A stretch of DNA of 26,883 nt from a bacterium (GTDB lineage: Bacteria; UBA9089; CG2-30-40-21), in assembly GCA_018814245.1 (NCBI GenBank), contig JAHIZN010000009.1, positions 1 through 26,883 on the forward strand, written 5' to 3'. Numbering within the stretch: the first letter of the stretch is position 1; each line of letters begins with the position of its first letter. Shown here piece by piece: positions 25,543-26,883 of this stretch. Made by a program: the position numbers and the translations under genes. A model generated the notes under the pieces. That model did not search any database. It saw only the letters and a list, made by a program, of their open reading frames with translations, and was not told the origin of the DNA.

Positions 25543-26664
25543 ATGACAGACATAATCAAGCCAGATCTAAAAGTAGTCAAGCAAATAATCTCATCCGGCG
25601 GGGAGTCACTCAAGAAATGCTATCAGTGTGCCACTTGCTCGGTAGTGTGCAAATTATCACCAGATGACAGCCCATTCCCAAGAAAGGAGATGATCAATGC
25701 ACAGTGGGGGCTGAAGGATAAATTAGTCACAGACCCGGATATCTGGCTCTGTCACCAATGTGGTGATTGTACCGCTTATTGCCCGAGGGGGGCAAAACCG
25801 GGTGAGGTGATTGGGGCAGTCAGAAAAATGACGATTGCCCACTATGCCATTCCTAAATTTCTGGCGAAGATGGTGGGTGAAGCAAAATATCTGCCATTGC
25901 TTATTGCCTTTCCTGTGTTGTTTTTACTGGCTGTGCTTGGGGCTATTGGACGACTGCATATTCCAGAGGGGGAAATAGTATTCGGACACCTTATGCCTCA
26001 TACGATTGTTGATCTGGTATTTGTACCGATATTTATGTTTTCTGCTCTGGTGTTTGCCGGAGGGGTACTGCGATTCTGGAGGAATATTCAAGGTCAATGT
26101 AATGGTAAATGCAGCCTTATGTCTCTTATTCCGACTGCTATCTCTGTAAATCTTGATATTCTGTCGCACAAGAAATTCAGAAAGTGTGAGGTAAACAAGG
26201 GTAGAGCCCTTGCCCATATGGGGGTTTTGTACGGATTTATCGGGCTTGCCATTACAACAGCGTTAGCCGTGTTTTACCTCTATATCCTGAAACAAGAGTC
26301 ACCATATTTATTGACATCACCACTAAAGATTATTGGTAATCTCAGTGCCATAGCACTGTTGACCGGTATTACATTAGTAGTCATTAATCGGTTCAATGTC
26401 AAGGCACAGGCAGGTATGGGCAGTTATTTTGACTGGCTGTTCATTGGTGTCATCTATACTGTAGTCTTATCCGGCATACTTGCTGAGGTAACAAGGTTAA
26501 TGGGCATAGCCATACTTGCTTATCCCATCTATTTTGTCCATCTTGTCTCTGTATTCTTTCTCTTTCTTTATGCCCCATATTCCAAGTTGGCTCATATGGT
26601 CTATCGGACAATAGCCCTGATTCATGCGAAAAAGATTGGACGGGAAGAAGTGGAAGAGAAGTAG
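25543..26664 (+). CDS. qmoC: Quinone-interacting membrane-bound oxidoreductase subunit QmoC (HdrC-HdrE fusion-like)
   Basis: QmoC anchors the Qmo complex and exchanges electrons with menaquinone. The 373-aa protein has an HdrC-like N-terminus with two [4Fe-4S] motifs, C26/C29/C32/C36 and C70/C73/C76/C80, the second followed by PRGAKPGEVI. The rest is a NarI/HdrE-like cytochrome b membrane domain with about six hydrophobic helices (roughly 108-130, 153-175, 220-242, 255-275, 290-312 and 318-345) and several His residues in or next to helices as possible heme ligands. GGAGGT at 25531-25536 lies 6 nt before the ATG. Length and architecture match QmoC. It is separated from qmoB by 516 bp containing a repeat element and the antitoxin-like gene. 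Confidence 0.9.
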   Translation: MTDIIKPDLKVVKQIISSGGESLKKCYQCATCSVVCKLSPDDSPFPRKEMINAQWGLKDKLVTDPDIWLCHQCGDCTAYCPRGAKPGEVIGAVRKMTIAHYAIPKFLAKMVGEAKYLPLLIAFPVLFLLAVLGAIGRLHIPEGEIVFGHLMPHTIVDLVFVPIFMFSALVFAGGVLRFWRNIQGQCNGKCSLMSLIPTAISVNLDILSHKKFRKCEVNKGRALAHMGVLYGFIGLAITTALAVFYLYILKQESPYLLTSPLKIIGNLSAIALLTGITLVVINRFNVKAQAGMGSYFDWLFIGVIYTVVLSGILAEVTRLMGIAILAYPIYFVHLVSVFFLFLYAPYSKLAHMVYRTIALIHAKKIGREEVEEK

Positions 26665-26669
26665 TTCGC

Positions 26670-26744
26670 AATAGACTTGTTGCTAAATAAGCCCAATTAG
26701 GGAAGTTACCTCTGATTAGCGATTATTTTCGCACCAAGTCTATT
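26670..26744. repeat. Short inverted-repeat element after qmoC
   Basis: AATAGACTTGTTGC (26670-26683) and GCACCAAGTCTATT (26731-26744) are complementary with one mismatch. It starts five bases after the qmoC stop. It might be a small mobile-element relic; as a terminator the loop is too long. Confidence 0.7.
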
Positions 26745-26751
26745 AATTTGT

Positions 26752-26815
26752 AACTACTCAGCTATTGTTATTTCATACACATTTCGAATCAGTCAGAAAT
26801 CGTAACTATTCAGAT
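26752..26815. repeat. Copies of the TAACTACTCAG terminus
   Basis: TAACTACTCAG (about 26752-26762) and the variant TAACTATTCAG (about 26804-26814) occur in the same direction. They match the left end of the element at 19195. No complementary right end is visible before the window stops. Confidence 0.5.
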
Positions 26816-26831
26816 GTGTAATGAAGGAGAA

Positions 26832-26883
26832 ATGGAGAAAATGGGGAAATGGAGAAAAGAAGAATTAACTGATAAAATTACAA
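26832..26883 (+). CDS. Possible start of a truncated gene at the window edge
   Basis: From the ATG at 26832 (or 26841) the frame stays open to the last base and reads MEKMGKWRKEELTDKIT. AAGGAGA at 26824-26830 fits the second ATG better. The KxEELTDKI pattern resembles the beginning of GxxExxY-family proteins, but 17 residues cannot prove this. The stretch also contains low-complexity GGAGAAA/GGGGAAA repeats that may mislead. Confidence 0.3.
   Translation, partial: MEKMGKWRKEELTDKIT

Noticed and set aside
1..26883. CRISPR array
   Set aside because: Repeats are dispersed inverted elements of differing spacing; there is no regular short repeat-spacer array and no cas gene.
1..26883. tRNA, rRNA or riboswitch
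   Set aside because: I saw no cloverleaf, rRNA-like stretch or known riboswitch core in any spacer.

Overview
The window comes from an AT-rich bacterium with a diderm (two-membrane) envelope, probably uncultured. It carries genes for an envelope-spanning type VI secretion system (T6SS), a signal-peptide/lipoprotein set, and a membrane complex of the QmoABC type. QmoABC is known from sulfate reducers and some other anaerobes (Desulfobacterota, Nitrospirota, Archaeoglobus, green sulfur bacteria), so an anaerobe with sulfur or related redox metabolism is likely. No aprAB or sat gene, rRNA or tRNA is visible, so I do not assign a phylum. Every recognised gene is on the + strand.

Region 1 (about 455-11741) is part of a T6SS locus: tssL/dotU, a very large tssM/icmF, tagF, tssA, a membrane Ser/Thr kinase (ppkA-like) and a PP2C phosphatase (pppA-like). 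TssL and TssM form the inner-membrane complex. TssA directs sheath assembly. TagF, PpkA and PppA are the parts of the threonine-phosphorylation switch that sets T6SS activity. Sheath, tube, baseplate and spike genes (tssB/C/K/E/F/G, hcp, vgrG, clpV) are not in the window and may lie to the left.

Region 2 (12191-19193) holds four exported or membrane-anchored proteins with no standard T6SS name: a lipoprotein with carbohydrate-binding-like beta domains, an inner-membrane-anchored protein with Ig-like domains, a Pro-rich segment and a helical C-terminus, a TolB-like beta-propeller, and a TPR protein translationally coupled to it. They follow the T6SS genes in the same direction and no classical TssJ is seen, so they are candidates for an undescribed periplasmic/outer-membrane module.

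Region 3 (19496-21391) is a solitary type III-like adenine methyltransferase (Mod) with no Res subunit in view, followed by a small broken coding remnant.

Region 4 (21544-26664) is qmoA, qmoB and qmoC. A short repeat element and a tiny orphan antitoxin-like gene separate qmoB from qmoC. The last bases may open another gene.

Nearly every gene boundary is filled by short inverted-repeat elements of roughly 120-380 bp, often nested. Several begin with TA and end with TA, and several start at or within the stop codon of the upstream gene (tssM, tagF, tssA, qmoB). This pattern of MITE-like sequences at gene 3' ends is one of the most striking features of the window.
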